A stretch of DNA of 64,000 nucleotides from Hamadaea sp013361475 (GTDB lineage: Bacteria > Actinomycetota > Actinomycetes > Mycobacteriales > Micromonosporaceae), in the NCBI RefSeq assembly GCF_040654195.1, contig NZ_JBFAHM010000011.1, positions 310,001 to 374,000 on the forward strand. Direction: 5' to 3'. Shown piece by piece: positions 48,973 through 56,987 of this stretch (position 1 is its first letter; each line of letters starts with the position of its first letter). Below the pieces are notes generated by a model, which was not told the origin of the DNA, did not search any database, and worked only from the letters and a program-made list of their open reading frames with translations. A program made the position numbers and the translations under genes.

Positions 48973-50733
48973 TTAACCGAGACGCCGGGCGGCATTGACC
49001 AGGCCGACGTGGCTGAACGCCTGCGGCGTGTTGCCCAGATGGCGACCCACGACCGGGTCGTACTCCTCGGCCAGGATGCCCAGGTCGTTGCGGAGCGTGA
49101 GCAGCCGCTCGAACAGCTCCACCGCCTCCCGATCCCGGCCGATCCCGGACAGGGCCTCGGCGAGCCAGAAGGTGCAGGCGATGAACGCGCCCTCGGTGCC
49201 GGGCAGACCGTCCACGCCCCCGTCGGCCCGCGGGTCGTAGCGCAGCAGGAAGCCGTCGTGGCTCAGCTCGCGCCGCAGCGCGTCGACCGTGCCCGCCACC
49301 CGCGGGTCGTCCCAGGGCAGGAAGCCGACCCGGGGCAGCAGCAGCAGCGCGGCGTCGAGCCCGCGCGAGCCGTAGAACTGTGTGAACGTGTTGCGGCTGG
49401 GATCGAAGCCGCGCTCGCAGACCTCGGCGTGCACGGCGTCCCGCGCGGCGCGCCACCGATCGGCGTCGCCCGGCAGCCCGAACTTCTCCACGGCCTGCAC
49501 CGCGCGGTCGAAGCCGGTCCACGCCATCACCTTCGAGTGCACGAAGTGCTGCCGGTCGCCTCGGACCTCCCACAACCCGTTGTCGGGCTCGTCCCAATGG
49601 CTTTCGAGGTAGTCCAGCAACGCCCGCTGCAGATCCCACGCCTCGTCGGTGGCGCCCATGCCGACCGCGCGCGACTGGTGCAGCCCGTCGAGGACCTCAC
49701 CCCACACGTCCAGCTGGAACTGGCCCGACGCCGCGTTGCCGACGCGCACCGGCGACGACTGTTCGTAGCCGGGCAACCAGTCCAACGTGTATTCGGTGAG
49801 GCGGCGCGTGCCGTCGATCCCGTACATGATCTGCAGATCGGCGGGATCGCCGGCGGCCGCCCGCAGCAGCCACTCGCGCCAGGCCTTGGCCTCGGCGACG
49901 AACCCGGTGCCGAGCAACGCCTGCAGCGTGAACGTCGCGTCCCGCAGCCAGCAGTAGCGGTAGTCCCAGTTGCGGGGGCCGCCCGGCTGCTCCGGCAACG
50001 ACGTCGTGGCCGCCGCGAGTATGCCGCCCGTCGGGGCGTAGGTGAGGGCCTTGAGCAGGATCAGTGACCGCCGCACCGGCTCCTGCCACCGGCCGTCGTA
50101 GCGGAACCGGGTCATCCAGTCCGCCCAGAACTGCTCGGTGTCGGCCAGCGCCTGACCCGGGTCGACGTGCTTCGGCGTCGGCTCGTGCGACGGGCGGTAG
50201 GTCAGCACGAACGGCACCCGCTGACCGGCGGTCACCGTGAACTCCGCGTAACTGGTGAAGTCCTGGCCGTAGACCTTGACCGGCGTGCTCAGCCAGGCCG
50301 CGTCCGGGCCGGCGATCGCCGCGAGCTGACCGCCGAGGTGGCGTACCCACGGGACGATGCGGCCGTAGTCGAACCGCAGCCGCAGCGCCATCTTCATCGG
50401 CACGGTGCCGCTGACCCCCTCGACGACCCGCACGATGTCCGCGGCCTCCCCGCGGGGCGGCATGAAGTCGACCACCCGGACCGTGCCCTGGGTGGACTCC
50501 CACTCCGATTCGAGGATGAGCGAGTCACCGCGGTACCGCCGTCGCGTCGCCGGGCCGCCGTCCGCGGGCGCCATCCGCCAGAACCCCGCCTCCGGGCCGC
50601 CGAGCAGCGCGGCGAAGCACGCGGGTGCGTCGAACCGGGGCAGGCACAGCCAGTCCACCGAGCCGTCCCGGCCGACCAGTGCCCCGGTGTGCAGATCCCC
50701 GATAAGCCCGTAATCCTCGATACGCTGCGGCAT
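48973..50733 (-). CDS. glycoside hydrolase family 15 protein
   Basis: A 586-residue cytosolic protein. The N-terminal beta-domain (IEDYGLIGDLHTGALVGRDG, then DWLCLPRFDAPACFAALLG) and the (alpha/alpha)6 barrel are typical of actinobacterial GH15 enzymes annotated as glucoamylase-like or trehalase. Conserved phrases are NWDYRYCWLRDATFTLQALL and, near the end, GILAEEYDPVVGRHLGN, where the catalytic base Glu lies in the AEEYDP motif. Whether it acts on trehalose or on alpha-glucans cannot be told. No signal peptide. Confidence 0.9.
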   Translation of the reverse strand: MPQRIEDYGLIGDLHTGALVGRDGSVDWLCLPRFDAPACFAALLGGPEAGFWRMAPADGGPATRRRYRGDSLILESEWESTQGTVRVVDFMPPRGEAADIVRVVEGVSGTVPMKMALRLRFDYGRIVPWVRHLGGQLAAIAGPDAAWLSTPVKVYGQDFTSYAEFTVTAGQRVPFVLTYRPSHEPTPKHVDPGQALADTEQFWADWMTRFRYDGRWQEPVRRSLILLKALTYAPTGGILAAATTSLPEQPGGPRNWDYRYCWLRDATFTLQALLGTGFVAEAKAWREWLLRAAAGDPADLQIMYGIDGTRRLTEYTLDWLPGYEQSSPVRVGNAASGQFQLDVWGEVLDGLHQSRAVGMGATDEAWDLQRALLDYLESHWDEPDNGLWEVRGDRQHFVHSKVMAWTGFDRAVQAVEKFGLPGDADRWRAARDAVHAEVCERGFDPSRNTFTQFYGSRGLDAALLLLPRVGFLPWDDPRVAGTVDALRRELSHDGFLLRYDPRADGGVDGLPGTEGAFIACTFWLAEALSGIGRDREAVELFERLLTLRNDLGILAEEYDPVVGRHLGNTPQAFSHVGLVNAARRLG

Positions 50734-50868
50734 GCTCCCATGATCTCCCGAAGGCGCGGTCCATGTGGGTATCGGCGGTTCGTGCCATCGTCGACCGGGT
50801 CCGATCGGTGGGCTGATCGGCCTGCTTTGGGGAGGTCGCCGGCCAGCTCACCCGGCATCCTCGAAGCC

Positions 50869-51153
50869 GTGTCTCAGTTCAAGCTGGTCGGCGCGGTGCT
50901 GCGCGCCATGAAGGCCGCGTACGCCGACCTGATCGGCGACTTCGTCACCCACCGCATCCGCAGCCGGGCCGCGCGTCTCGGGTTCGCTCTGACGGTGCTC
51001 GTCGTGGGTGCGCTGACCGGCGGCAATGTGCTCGGTCAGGCGTACGCCGAAGGCGGCCCGCTGATCCGCGTCGTCGCGGTCTTCGCCGCGGCGACCTGGG
51101 TGCTCGGCTTCGGGCATACGGCCGCGTTGATCGCCCGTCCCGCCCGCCGCTGA
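50869..51153 (+). CDS. small membrane protein, hypothetical
   Basis: A 94-residue protein with two hydrophobic helices (about 35-55 and 65-88), preceded by a basic amphipathic segment. No family is recognised. It starts at GTG 50869 without a strong ribosome binding site; the frame is open further upstream. It is divergent from the GH15 gene. Confidence 0.5.
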   Translation: MSQFKLVGAVLRAMKAAYADLIGDFVTHRIRSRAARLGFALTVLVVGALTGGNVLGQAYAEGGPLIRVVAVFAAATWVLGFGHTAALIARPARR

Positions 51154-51242
51154 CCGCCACACCCACCTCGTAGACCTCTCGTTTCGGGCATAGGCGACAA
51201 GGCAGGTTAGCCGAGCGGCGTGGCAGGGTAGCAGTCGACACG

Positions 51243-51755
51243 ATGGCCCCCGTCGACTGGAAGGACCGCATGCCCGACTTTGCCGACCGTCCCGTCGTGG
51301 ACCAGCGCCGCCTGCGGATCGACGGCCCGTTCACCTCGGCCGATCTGGAGCCGATCCGGCGGCAGCTCGACACCGAGTGCGCGGCCTGGGGCGTGCCGCC
51401 CCGGGTCCGGTCCGTGCTCGTCCTGGTCGCGACGGAACTCGTGGCGAACATCGTCGTGCACTGCGACGGAGAAGGCCGGCTGCAAGTCGCCCTCTACCGG
51501 GGGCGGCTCGTGTGCCAGGCGTTCGACCGGGGGCCGGGCATCCCGCGCAGCCATCGGGCCGGCTGGCGGCCGCCGTCGCCGTCCGCACCCGGCGGCCGCG
51601 GCCTGTGGCTGGCCCGCGTCTTCGCCGACCGGTTCGCCGTCGACTCCAGTCCGCTGGGCACGACGGTCACCGCAGTCATCGACATCCGTCCATCGTCGTC
51701 GTCGCTGCGCGGCGGCAGCGAGCCCCCCGACAGTTCCGAGGCCGACGAGCGGTGA
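51243..51755 (+). CDS. HATPase (RsbW-like) anti-sigma/serine kinase protein
   Basis: A 170-residue protein with the GHKL-type ATPase fold of RsbW/SpoIIAB proteins (HATPase_c_2). The N-box is VLVATELVANIVVHCDG, the G1 box is AFDRGPGIP, and the G2 loop is PGGRGLWLARVFADRF. Such proteins bind a sigma factor and phosphorylate an antagonist with a STAS domain. The antagonist gene follows after 31 bases, making a partner-switch pair; no sigma factor gene lies beside them. The start may be ATG 51243 or 51270. Confidence 0.88.
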   Translation: MAPVDWKDRMPDFADRPVVDQRRLRIDGPFTSADLEPIRRQLDTECAAWGVPPRVRSVLVLVATELVANIVVHCDGEGRLQVALYRGRLVCQAFDRGPGIPRSHRAGWRPPSPSAPGGRGLWLARVFADRFAVDSSPLGTTVTAVIDIRPSSSSLRGGSEPPDSSEADER

Positions 51756-51786
51756 AGCAATGATCGAATCACGTTAGGGTGTACCG

Positions 51787-52086
51787 ATGTTGACCGTCGA
51801 GATCTCCGGCGACGCCGCCGTGACCAGGGTCGCCCTGGCCGGCGAACTCGACCTGGACTCGAAGGCGCTGCTCGCCCAAGCCGTGCTCGAAGCACCCGCG
51901 AAGGTCGTCGAACTCGACCTGGCCGCGCTCACCTACTGCGACTCGGCCGGCATCGGCGCCCTCGTCACGGCGCAACGCGAGGCGCGCGACGACGGCCGGG
52001 CGCTCTACCTGGTCAACGTCGGCGGCATGGTGCAAACCATCCTGCAGGTCTCCGGCGTCCTCACCGAACTGACCCGGCGCGCCTGA
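51787..52086 (+). CDS. STAS-domain anti-sigma factor antagonist
   Basis: A 99-residue STAS domain protein. Its core VVELDLAALTYCDSAGIGALV contains the Ser that partner kinases phosphorylate (in CDSAG). It is the likely substrate and antagonist of the HATPase protein encoded just upstream. Its C-terminus (LVNVGGMVQTILQVSGVLTE) closely resembles the frameshifted STAS remnant at 12092-12219. Confidence 0.9.
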   Translation: MLTVEISGDAAVTRVALAGELDLDSKALLAQAVLEAPAKVVELDLAALTYCDSAGIGALVTAQREARDDGRALYLVNVGGMVQTILQVSGVLTELTRRA

Positions 52087-52122
52087 CTCTCCGCGTCGTC
52101 ACAGGGCAGTCCTCGCGCGCCG

Positions 52123-52839
52123 CTACTCCACCGGCCAGAGTAGGCAGAACGGCTTTCCAGCCGGGTCGGCGTAGACGTGCCAGTTGTCGCCCAACCCGGG
52201 CATCCGCCGGGCGCCGAGGGCCAGCGCCGCCCGGTCGGCCACCTCGATGTCGTCGACCATGATGTCGAAATGGAACTGCTGCGGATGGGCCGGATCCGGC
52301 CACTGCGGCGCGGTATAGACGTCGACCTGCTGGAACATGATCGGGCGGTCGCCCTCCTCGCCGATCATGGCCATGCCGTCGCCCTCATACGTGATCGGCT
52401 TGCCGAGCAGCTCGCTGTAGAACGCCGACAGCGCCTTGGCGTCGGGACAGTCGATCATGACGCCCATCAGCGTCACCTTCGGGTCGTCGGCCTTCAGGCA
52501 GAGGTCGAACGGGTGACCGGCCGGATCGGCCAAGGTATGCCAGGTCTCGTTCTCCCGGAGCAGGGTCGCCCCCAAAGCGAGCGCGCGACCAGTGCCCTCG
52601 GCCAGGTCGGGCACGCGTAGATCCAGGTGCGCCTGCTGTGGATACGCCGGATCGGGCCAGCGCGGCGGCACATGGTCGGGCGCATGCTGCAGGCCGACCC
52701 GCCAGCCGTCGTCGGTGGTCATCGTGATCCACTCGTCGTCGGCGTAGCGCTGGGTCCATCCAGCGAGCTGCGCATAGAAGGCAGACAGGCCGGCGATGTC
52801 GGCCGCGTCGATCACGATCGTCTTGAGCTGTCCCACCAT
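52123..52839 (-). CDS. VOC-family (glyoxalase-fold) protein, two domains
   Basis: A 238-residue protein made of two glyoxalase/bleomycin-resistance-fold domains (about 1-118 and 120-238). Both have the same plan: FYAQLAGWTQRY and FYSELLGKPITY, QQAHLDLRVPDLAEG and QQFHFDIMVDDIEVA, and endings DPAGHPFDLC and DPAGKPFCLLW. The His and Asp in the QFHFDI-type strand are possible metal ligands. The function is unknown; relatives include dioxygenases and drug-binding proteins. The ATG is at 52839. Confidence 0.85.
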   Translation of the reverse strand: MVGQLKTIVIDAADIAGLSAFYAQLAGWTQRYADDEWITMTTDDGWRVGLQHAPDHVPPRWPDPAYPQQAHLDLRVPDLAEGTGRALALGATLLRENETWHTLADPAGHPFDLCLKADDPKVTLMGVMIDCPDAKALSAFYSELLGKPITYEGDGMAMIGEEGDRPIMFQQVDVYTAPQWPDPAHPQQFHFDIMVDDIEVADRAALALGARRMPGLGDNWHVYADPAGKPFCLLWPVE

Positions 52840-52916
52840 GCCTCACATCCTCCTCCACGCCACCGACATCGTTCGGCCGGCACCGTCGACCGCACGGGTC
52901 GGTTCTGCTCGACCGG

Positions 52917-53735
52917 TCAGTTCTGCTCGACCGGGCACCACCAGGTCGTCCGGGTGCCCACCACGCCGACCTGCAACGCCGCACCGCACCGTGGACAGGT
53001 CCCCCCGGCCCGGCGAGCCGGAATGAACGACAACGTATGCACACCACCGTTGGCGAGGCTGTCGCCGACCGATTCGCGTACGGCGTCGTAGAGGCGGTCG
53101 ACGTCGTCGGCGGACACCTCGTCGACCGGCCGGGACGGGCGGATCCGGGCCGTCCACAGCGCCTGATCGGCCAGCAGGTTCCCGACCCCGGCCAGCGCCT
53201 CCTGATCCAGCAGCCGCGCCTTGACGGGTGCCGTCCCACGGCTCATCGCCGACTGGAACTCCTCCCGGGTCACCACCGCCGCGTCCGGGCCCAGCTTTTC
53301 GACCGGCGGGTCGAGGCGTACGCGGCCCAGCCGTCGCGGGTCGACCAAAGCGAGGAACCCGCCGTCGGCAAAGGTCAGCCGGAACCGGGTGAACCGCAGG
53401 TCACCCTGCCGGCGACCGCGCTCCCAGTAGTCACCGCCGTCCACCTCGGACCCGTGCCGGTCGGCGACCACGATCTTGCCCGACATGCCCAGGTGCAGGC
53501 CGAGCAACGGGCCAGGTTTGCGGGAACGACCAGCCCCGGTCGTCTCGCACCACATGCTCTTGCCGCGCCGGTGCACCGCCGACAGCCGCCGGCCCAGCAG
53601 CGCCGACCGGATCTCGCCCGGCATATGCGGCCGGCACACGTAGGTGTCGGTGTCGTCGACGTCGGCGATCACCCGGCCCAGGGCGTACCGGTCGATGACC
53701 TGGCGGGCGGACTCGACCTCCGGCAATTCGGGCAT
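52917..53735 (-). CDS. Fpg/Nei-family DNA glycosylase
   Basis: A 272-residue base-excision repair enzyme. It begins MPELPEVESARQ: after Met removal Pro2 is the catalytic amine and Glu3 the helper. The H2TH region is LLDQEALAGVGNLLADQALW, and the C-terminal zinc finger is CPRCGAALQVGVVGTRTTWW followed by CPVEQ. The fourth zinc ligand, normally Cys, is Glu or missing, giving CxxC...CxxE, as in some actinobacterial members. It removes oxidised bases and nicks the strand. No ribosome binding site is seen; the ATG at 53735 is fixed by the catalytic Pro. Confidence 0.92.
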   Translation of the reverse strand: MPELPEVESARQVIDRYALGRVIADVDDTDTYVCRPHMPGEIRSALLGRRLSAVHRRGKSMWCETTGAGRSRKPGPLLGLHLGMSGKIVVADRHGSEVDGGDYWERGRRQGDLRFTRFRLTFADGGFLALVDPRRLGRVRLDPPVEKLGPDAAVVTREEFQSAMSRGTAPVKARLLDQEALAGVGNLLADQALWTARIRPSRPVDEVSADDVDRLYDAVRESVGDSLANGGVHTLSFIPARRAGGTCPRCGAALQVGVVGTRTTWWCPVEQN

Positions 53736-53750
53736 GCCGATCAAAATAGA

Positions 53751-53782
53751 GGGTGCCGCCCGCGTTTTCGCGAGCGGCACCC
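53751..53782 (-). terminator. terminator-like hairpin upstream of the glycosylase gene
   Basis: GGGTGCCGC (53751-53759) pairs with GCGGCACCC (53774-53782), with inner CGCG/CGCG closing a four-base loop. In the minus direction it is followed by a short T-rich run (TCTATTTT). It probably ends transcription from the ABC gene upstream and insulates the glycosylase gene, which starts 16 bases later. Confidence 0.65.
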
Positions 53783-53794
53783 CGAGTCGTTCCC

Positions 53795-53857
53795 CGCTGG
53801 ATCAGGGATATCTGTCGAATCTTTCCCCAAGATTAGACCGATATCCCTGATCCAGCG
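53795..53857. repeat. 63-bp near-perfect inverted repeat
   Basis: Arms of 18 bases (53795-53812 and 53840-53857, core CTGGATCAGGGATATC and its complement) are perfectly complementary. Inside, GTC/GAC and AATCTT/AAGATT pair as well, leaving only two mismatches and a five-base loop. It is richer in A and T than its surroundings. It lies between the stop of the FHA-ABC gene and the glycosylase promoter, and lacks a T run. It could be a terminator, a nuclease barrier or a miniature mobile repeat. Confidence 0.8.
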
Positions 53858-53865
53858 CCTAAGCG

Positions 53866-53911
53866 CGCGAGCGGGCCGGCGCGAGCGGGCCAACGCGAGC
53901 GCGAGCGCCGA
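53866..53911. repeat. short tandem repeat, 14-bp period
   Basis: CGCGAGCGGGCC starts at 53866 and 53880, and a degenerate third copy starts at 53894. It lies just beyond the stop of the FHA-ABC gene and may come from slipped replication. Confidence 0.5.
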
Positions 53912-53923
53912 GGCCGTAAAGCG

Positions 53924-56089
53924 TCAGTTCCGGCCGGGCTCGAACCGCCGCAACGCGAACCGGGCCGCGACCAGGAGCACCGCGATGTGCAGCAGCAGCA
54001 CCGCGACTGCCCGCCACCAGTTGAACGGGGTCGGTGCCCAGATCGCCTCCGGGAAGGGGAAGCCGACGAGGTTGGTCGTGGCCGCGCCGGCGGCGAAGCC
54101 CCACCGCGACGGGTCGATCGCCGAGATGATCTCCAGCGCCCGCTGGCCGGTGATCTCGAACAGGCCACCCGAGAGCACCAGCTGGAACATCACGCTGACG
54201 ACCAGGATCGGCGTCGTCTGCTCGGTCGTGCGCACCAGGGCGCTGGCGAGCAGGCCGAGCGAGGTCGACGCGATCGCCACGAGCGTCGCCGCCACCGTGA
54301 TCTCGATCATCGGATCGCCGAGCACCAGCGCCGCGGGCGGCTTGGGCCGGTCGAACATGGCCAGGTAGACGAAGATCGCGCACTGGATCGCGTCGATGAC
54401 CAGGAAGACGACGACCTTCGACAACAGATAGGCGGTGGGGGACAGGCCGATCGCCCGTTCCCGCCGATAGATCGACTGTTCGTTGACGATCTCGCGGATC
54501 GCCACCGCCACACCCATGAAGGCCGCGCCGATCACGAACACGACGATGAGCCGCTGCCCCTCCAGCGCGAATCCCTCCGGGTCCGCGCTCAACCCCTTGT
54601 CACCGGGCACCGCCCGGCTCAGAATCGCCAGGGCCAGGGGCAATCCCACCAGGAACGCGGCATACCCGCGGTCCGAGGCGATCACGGCGAGCATCCGCCA
54701 GCACAGCGTGATGAAGGCCCGCAGCGGCGCGCGCGGATGCCGCGCACGATCCTTGATAGACAGATCTTGTACGCCGGAAGGAGCGGACTGCGCCGGTTTG
54801 GCGGCGTCGGCGAACCGGGTCGTCTCCGCCTCCGGCGGACCGGCCTGCTGGGGCACCGGCGGGCCTTCCACGACGGCGGCCGGCTCATCGAGGACGGCCT
54901 CGGCGACCGGCTCCGCCACCGGGGCGGCGGCGACCGTCACCAGTTCCTTGCGCGCATCGGAGATCCGGGCCAGCTCCTGCGCCACGTCACCGACGTAACG
55001 GCGGTAGACCTCGGAGTTGCGGAACTCCTGCGACCAGCGCCGGGGCTCGTTGGTGACCTTGTGGAAGACGTCGGCGTAGTCCTCGGCGCCGAAGAACGGC
55101 AGCACCTCGTCGGGCGGGCCGAAGTAGCCCATGTGCCCGCCCATGCACATGACCAGGACGCGGTCGCAGATGTCCAGGTGCAGCACGCTGTGCGTGACCA
55201 CCACGACGGTACGCCCCCGGTCGGCGAGCAGGCGCAGCTCCCGCATGACCTCCTTGTCCAGGGCGGGGTCGAGGCCCGAGGTAGGTTCGTCCAGGGCCAG
55301 CAGCGACGGCTCGGTGAGCAGCTCCAGCGCGACCGAGGTGCGCTTGCGCTGGCCGCCCGAGAGCGTGTCGATACGCTGCCGGGCCCGCTCGCGCAGACCG
55401 AGGAGTTCGAGCACATCGGCGACTCGTTGCTTGCGCTGCCGGCGCGGCACGTCGTCGGCGAACCGCAGGGACGCCGAGAACCGCAGCGCCCGCTGCACGG
55501 TCAGCTGCCGGTGCAGCACGTCGTCCTGCGGCACCATGCCGATGCGGTGACGCAGCTCGGAGTAGTGCTCGTAGAGGTCGCGCCCGTCGTAGAGCAGCTC
55601 GCCCCGCGACGGCTTCTGGAAGCCGGTCATCGCCTTCACCAGGGTGGACTTGCCGCACCCACTCGGGCCGATGATGCCGAGCAGCGTGCCCTGCTGCAGC
55701 GCGAAGCTCACGTCGTCGAGCAGCGTCGCCTTTCCGACGTCCACCGTGATGTCGTCCGCGACGAACGAGGTCGGACCCTGGTCGTCGTGCTGATACAGCC
55801 GTGCGCCGTCGTAGAGGAACTCGTGCCGGCCGACGGTGAACCGGTCGCCCGGCTTCAGGTCGCCCTTCTGCACACGCCGCCCATTGTGGTGGATGCCGTT
55901 GGTACTGCCCAGGTCCACCAGCTGATGCCCGGTGCCGACGCGCCGGATCTCCGCGTGCGAGCCGGAGACCCACAGGTCCGGCAGCACGATGTCGTTACCC
56001 GGATCGCGCCCGATCCGGATTCTGCCCTTATCGTCTAGCACTGCCACCGGAGTGAGGGCATCGGTGCCAGCCTGGCCGCTCGAAGTCAC
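53924..56089 (-). CDS. FHA domain-ABC ATPase-ABC2 permease fusion
   Basis: A 721-residue protein. An FHA phosphothreonine-binding domain comes first (about 20-90: IRIGRDPGNDIVLPDLWVSG, SHAEI, LGSTNGIHHNG). An ABC ATPase follows (about 110-330: GPSGCGKST at 141-149, LSGGQRKR at 243-250, LLALDEPTSGLDP). A Pro/Ala/Glu-rich linker (about 385-440) leads to a six-helix ABC2-type permease (about 455-715). This is the plan of mycobacterial Rv1747, an exporter controlled by Ser/Thr kinases, but with one FHA domain instead of two. Thr residues in the linker (EAETTRF) might be phosphorylated and bind the FHA domain. Substrate unknown, perhaps a cell-envelope lipid. Confidence 0.92.
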   Translation of the reverse strand: MTSSGQAGTDALTPVAVLDDKGRIRIGRDPGNDIVLPDLWVSGSHAEIRRVGTGHQLVDLGSTNGIHHNGRRVQKGDLKPGDRFTVGRHEFLYDGARLYQHDDQGPTSFVADDITVDVGKATLLDDVSFALQQGTLLGIIGPSGCGKSTLVKAMTGFQKPSRGELLYDGRDLYEHYSELRHRIGMVPQDDVLHRQLTVQRALRFSASLRFADDVPRRQRKQRVADVLELLGLRERARQRIDTLSGGQRKRTSVALELLTEPSLLALDEPTSGLDPALDKEVMRELRLLADRGRTVVVVTHSVLHLDICDRVLVMCMGGHMGYFGPPDEVLPFFGAEDYADVFHKVTNEPRRWSQEFRNSEVYRRYVGDVAQELARISDARKELVTVAAAPVAEPVAEAVLDEPAAVVEGPPVPQQAGPPEAETTRFADAAKPAQSAPSGVQDLSIKDRARHPRAPLRAFITLCWRMLAVIASDRGYAAFLVGLPLALAILSRAVPGDKGLSADPEGFALEGQRLIVVFVIGAAFMGVAVAIREIVNEQSIYRRERAIGLSPTAYLLSKVVVFLVIDAIQCAIFVYLAMFDRPKPPAALVLGDPMIEITVAATLVAIASTSLGLLASALVRTTEQTTPILVVSVMFQLVLSGGLFEITGQRALEIISAIDPSRWGFAAGAATTNLVGFPFPEAIWAPTPFNWWRAVAVLLLHIAVLLVAARFALRRFEPGRN

Positions 56090-56146
56090 CGGCCTATCAT
56101 GCCGAAGCCGTCAAGTCGGCATCGCTATCGGTCCGGCTCTTCCCTG

Positions 56147-56959
56147 TCAGGTTTCCTGCAGCACCGCTGTGAGCTGCTCGGCGAACTCCGGAGCGTGGGC
56201 GGCGAAGCCGCCGTGGTCACCGGCGAACTCCATCGGTGTCAGTCCCACCTGGCGGGCGAAGACCTCGGCGCACCGCCGGGCGAACTGGCCCTTCGACGCT
56301 GCGCCCACTCCGACCACGATCCGGACCGGCGACGTTCGCAACGCGTCCAGGTCCGGAACGAACGCGGTGGTCTGCCGGATCAGATGGCCGAAGAAGACCT
56401 TGTTGGTCGCCTCCATGGTGGCCAGCTGTTCCGGTGACGGCTCCCAGCGCGGCACGTCCTCCTGCTGACCCATCCCGGCGAGCCCCGCATAGGTGAGGAA
56501 CATCGTCAGCGCCGGCATGCTGCCCTGCGCCAGGAACGTCTGATAGATCTCCTCGAACTTCGCGTGGACCTCGGCGGAGTCCGGCAGCGTCTCGACGATC
56601 GGCGGCTCGTGGGCGACCAGCGTACGCACATCGCCCGGATGCGCCGTGATCAGCGCGAGCCCGACGATCGCGCCGCCGCTGCTGCCCAGGTAGTCGACCG
56701 GCCCGCCGCCGAGACTCTCGATGAGCCGGTGCACGTCGTCGGCCTGCATCTCCGGCGTGATGTCCGCGTCGGCGTCGTCCCGGGTGCTCTTGCCGATCCC
56801 GCGCGGGTCGTAAGTCACCACGGTGTACCGCTCGGCCATCACCTGGGCCAGCGGGGTGAACCCGGTGCTGTCCATCGGCGACCCGATGAGCAGCAGCAAC
56901 GGGCCCTCGCCCTGCGACTCGTAGTACAGGCGGGCGCCCGGGACATCGAGAAAGCTCAT
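56147..56959 (-). CDS. alpha/beta hydrolase
   Basis: A 270-residue alpha/beta-hydrolase-fold enzyme. The oxyanion region is LLLLIGSPMDSTGF, the nucleophile elbow is YLGSSGGAIVG (Ser94 in GxSxG), and the catalytic His lies in AGDHGGFAAH near the C-terminus. DPRGIGKS after strand 4 is typical of the family. It may be an esterase, haloperoxidase-like enzyme or epoxide hydrolase. The ATG at 56959 is chosen since the fold starts there. It lies 28 bases after the MFS stop in the same direction, so both may be one transcript. Confidence 0.9.
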   Translation of the reverse strand: MSFLDVPGARLYYESQGEGPLLLLIGSPMDSTGFTPLAQVMAERYTVVTYDPRGIGKSTRDDADADITPEMQADDVHRLIESLGGGPVDYLGSSGGAIVGLALITAHPGDVRTLVAHEPPIVETLPDSAEVHAKFEEIYQTFLAQGSMPALTMFLTYAGLAGMGQQEDVPRWEPSPEQLATMEATNKVFFGHLIRQTTAFVPDLDALRTSPVRIVVGVGAASKGQFARRCAEVFARQVGLTPMEFAGDHGGFAAHAPEFAEQLTAVLQET

Positions 56960-56987
56960 GTCCCGGACGCTACCGCGCAACCGGCGC

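Noticed and set aside
53987..56038. A 683-codon plus-strand frame
   Set aside because: It is antisense to the FHA-ABC gene, whose motifs are unmistakable; the plus-strand product is low-complexity Arg, Gln and His.
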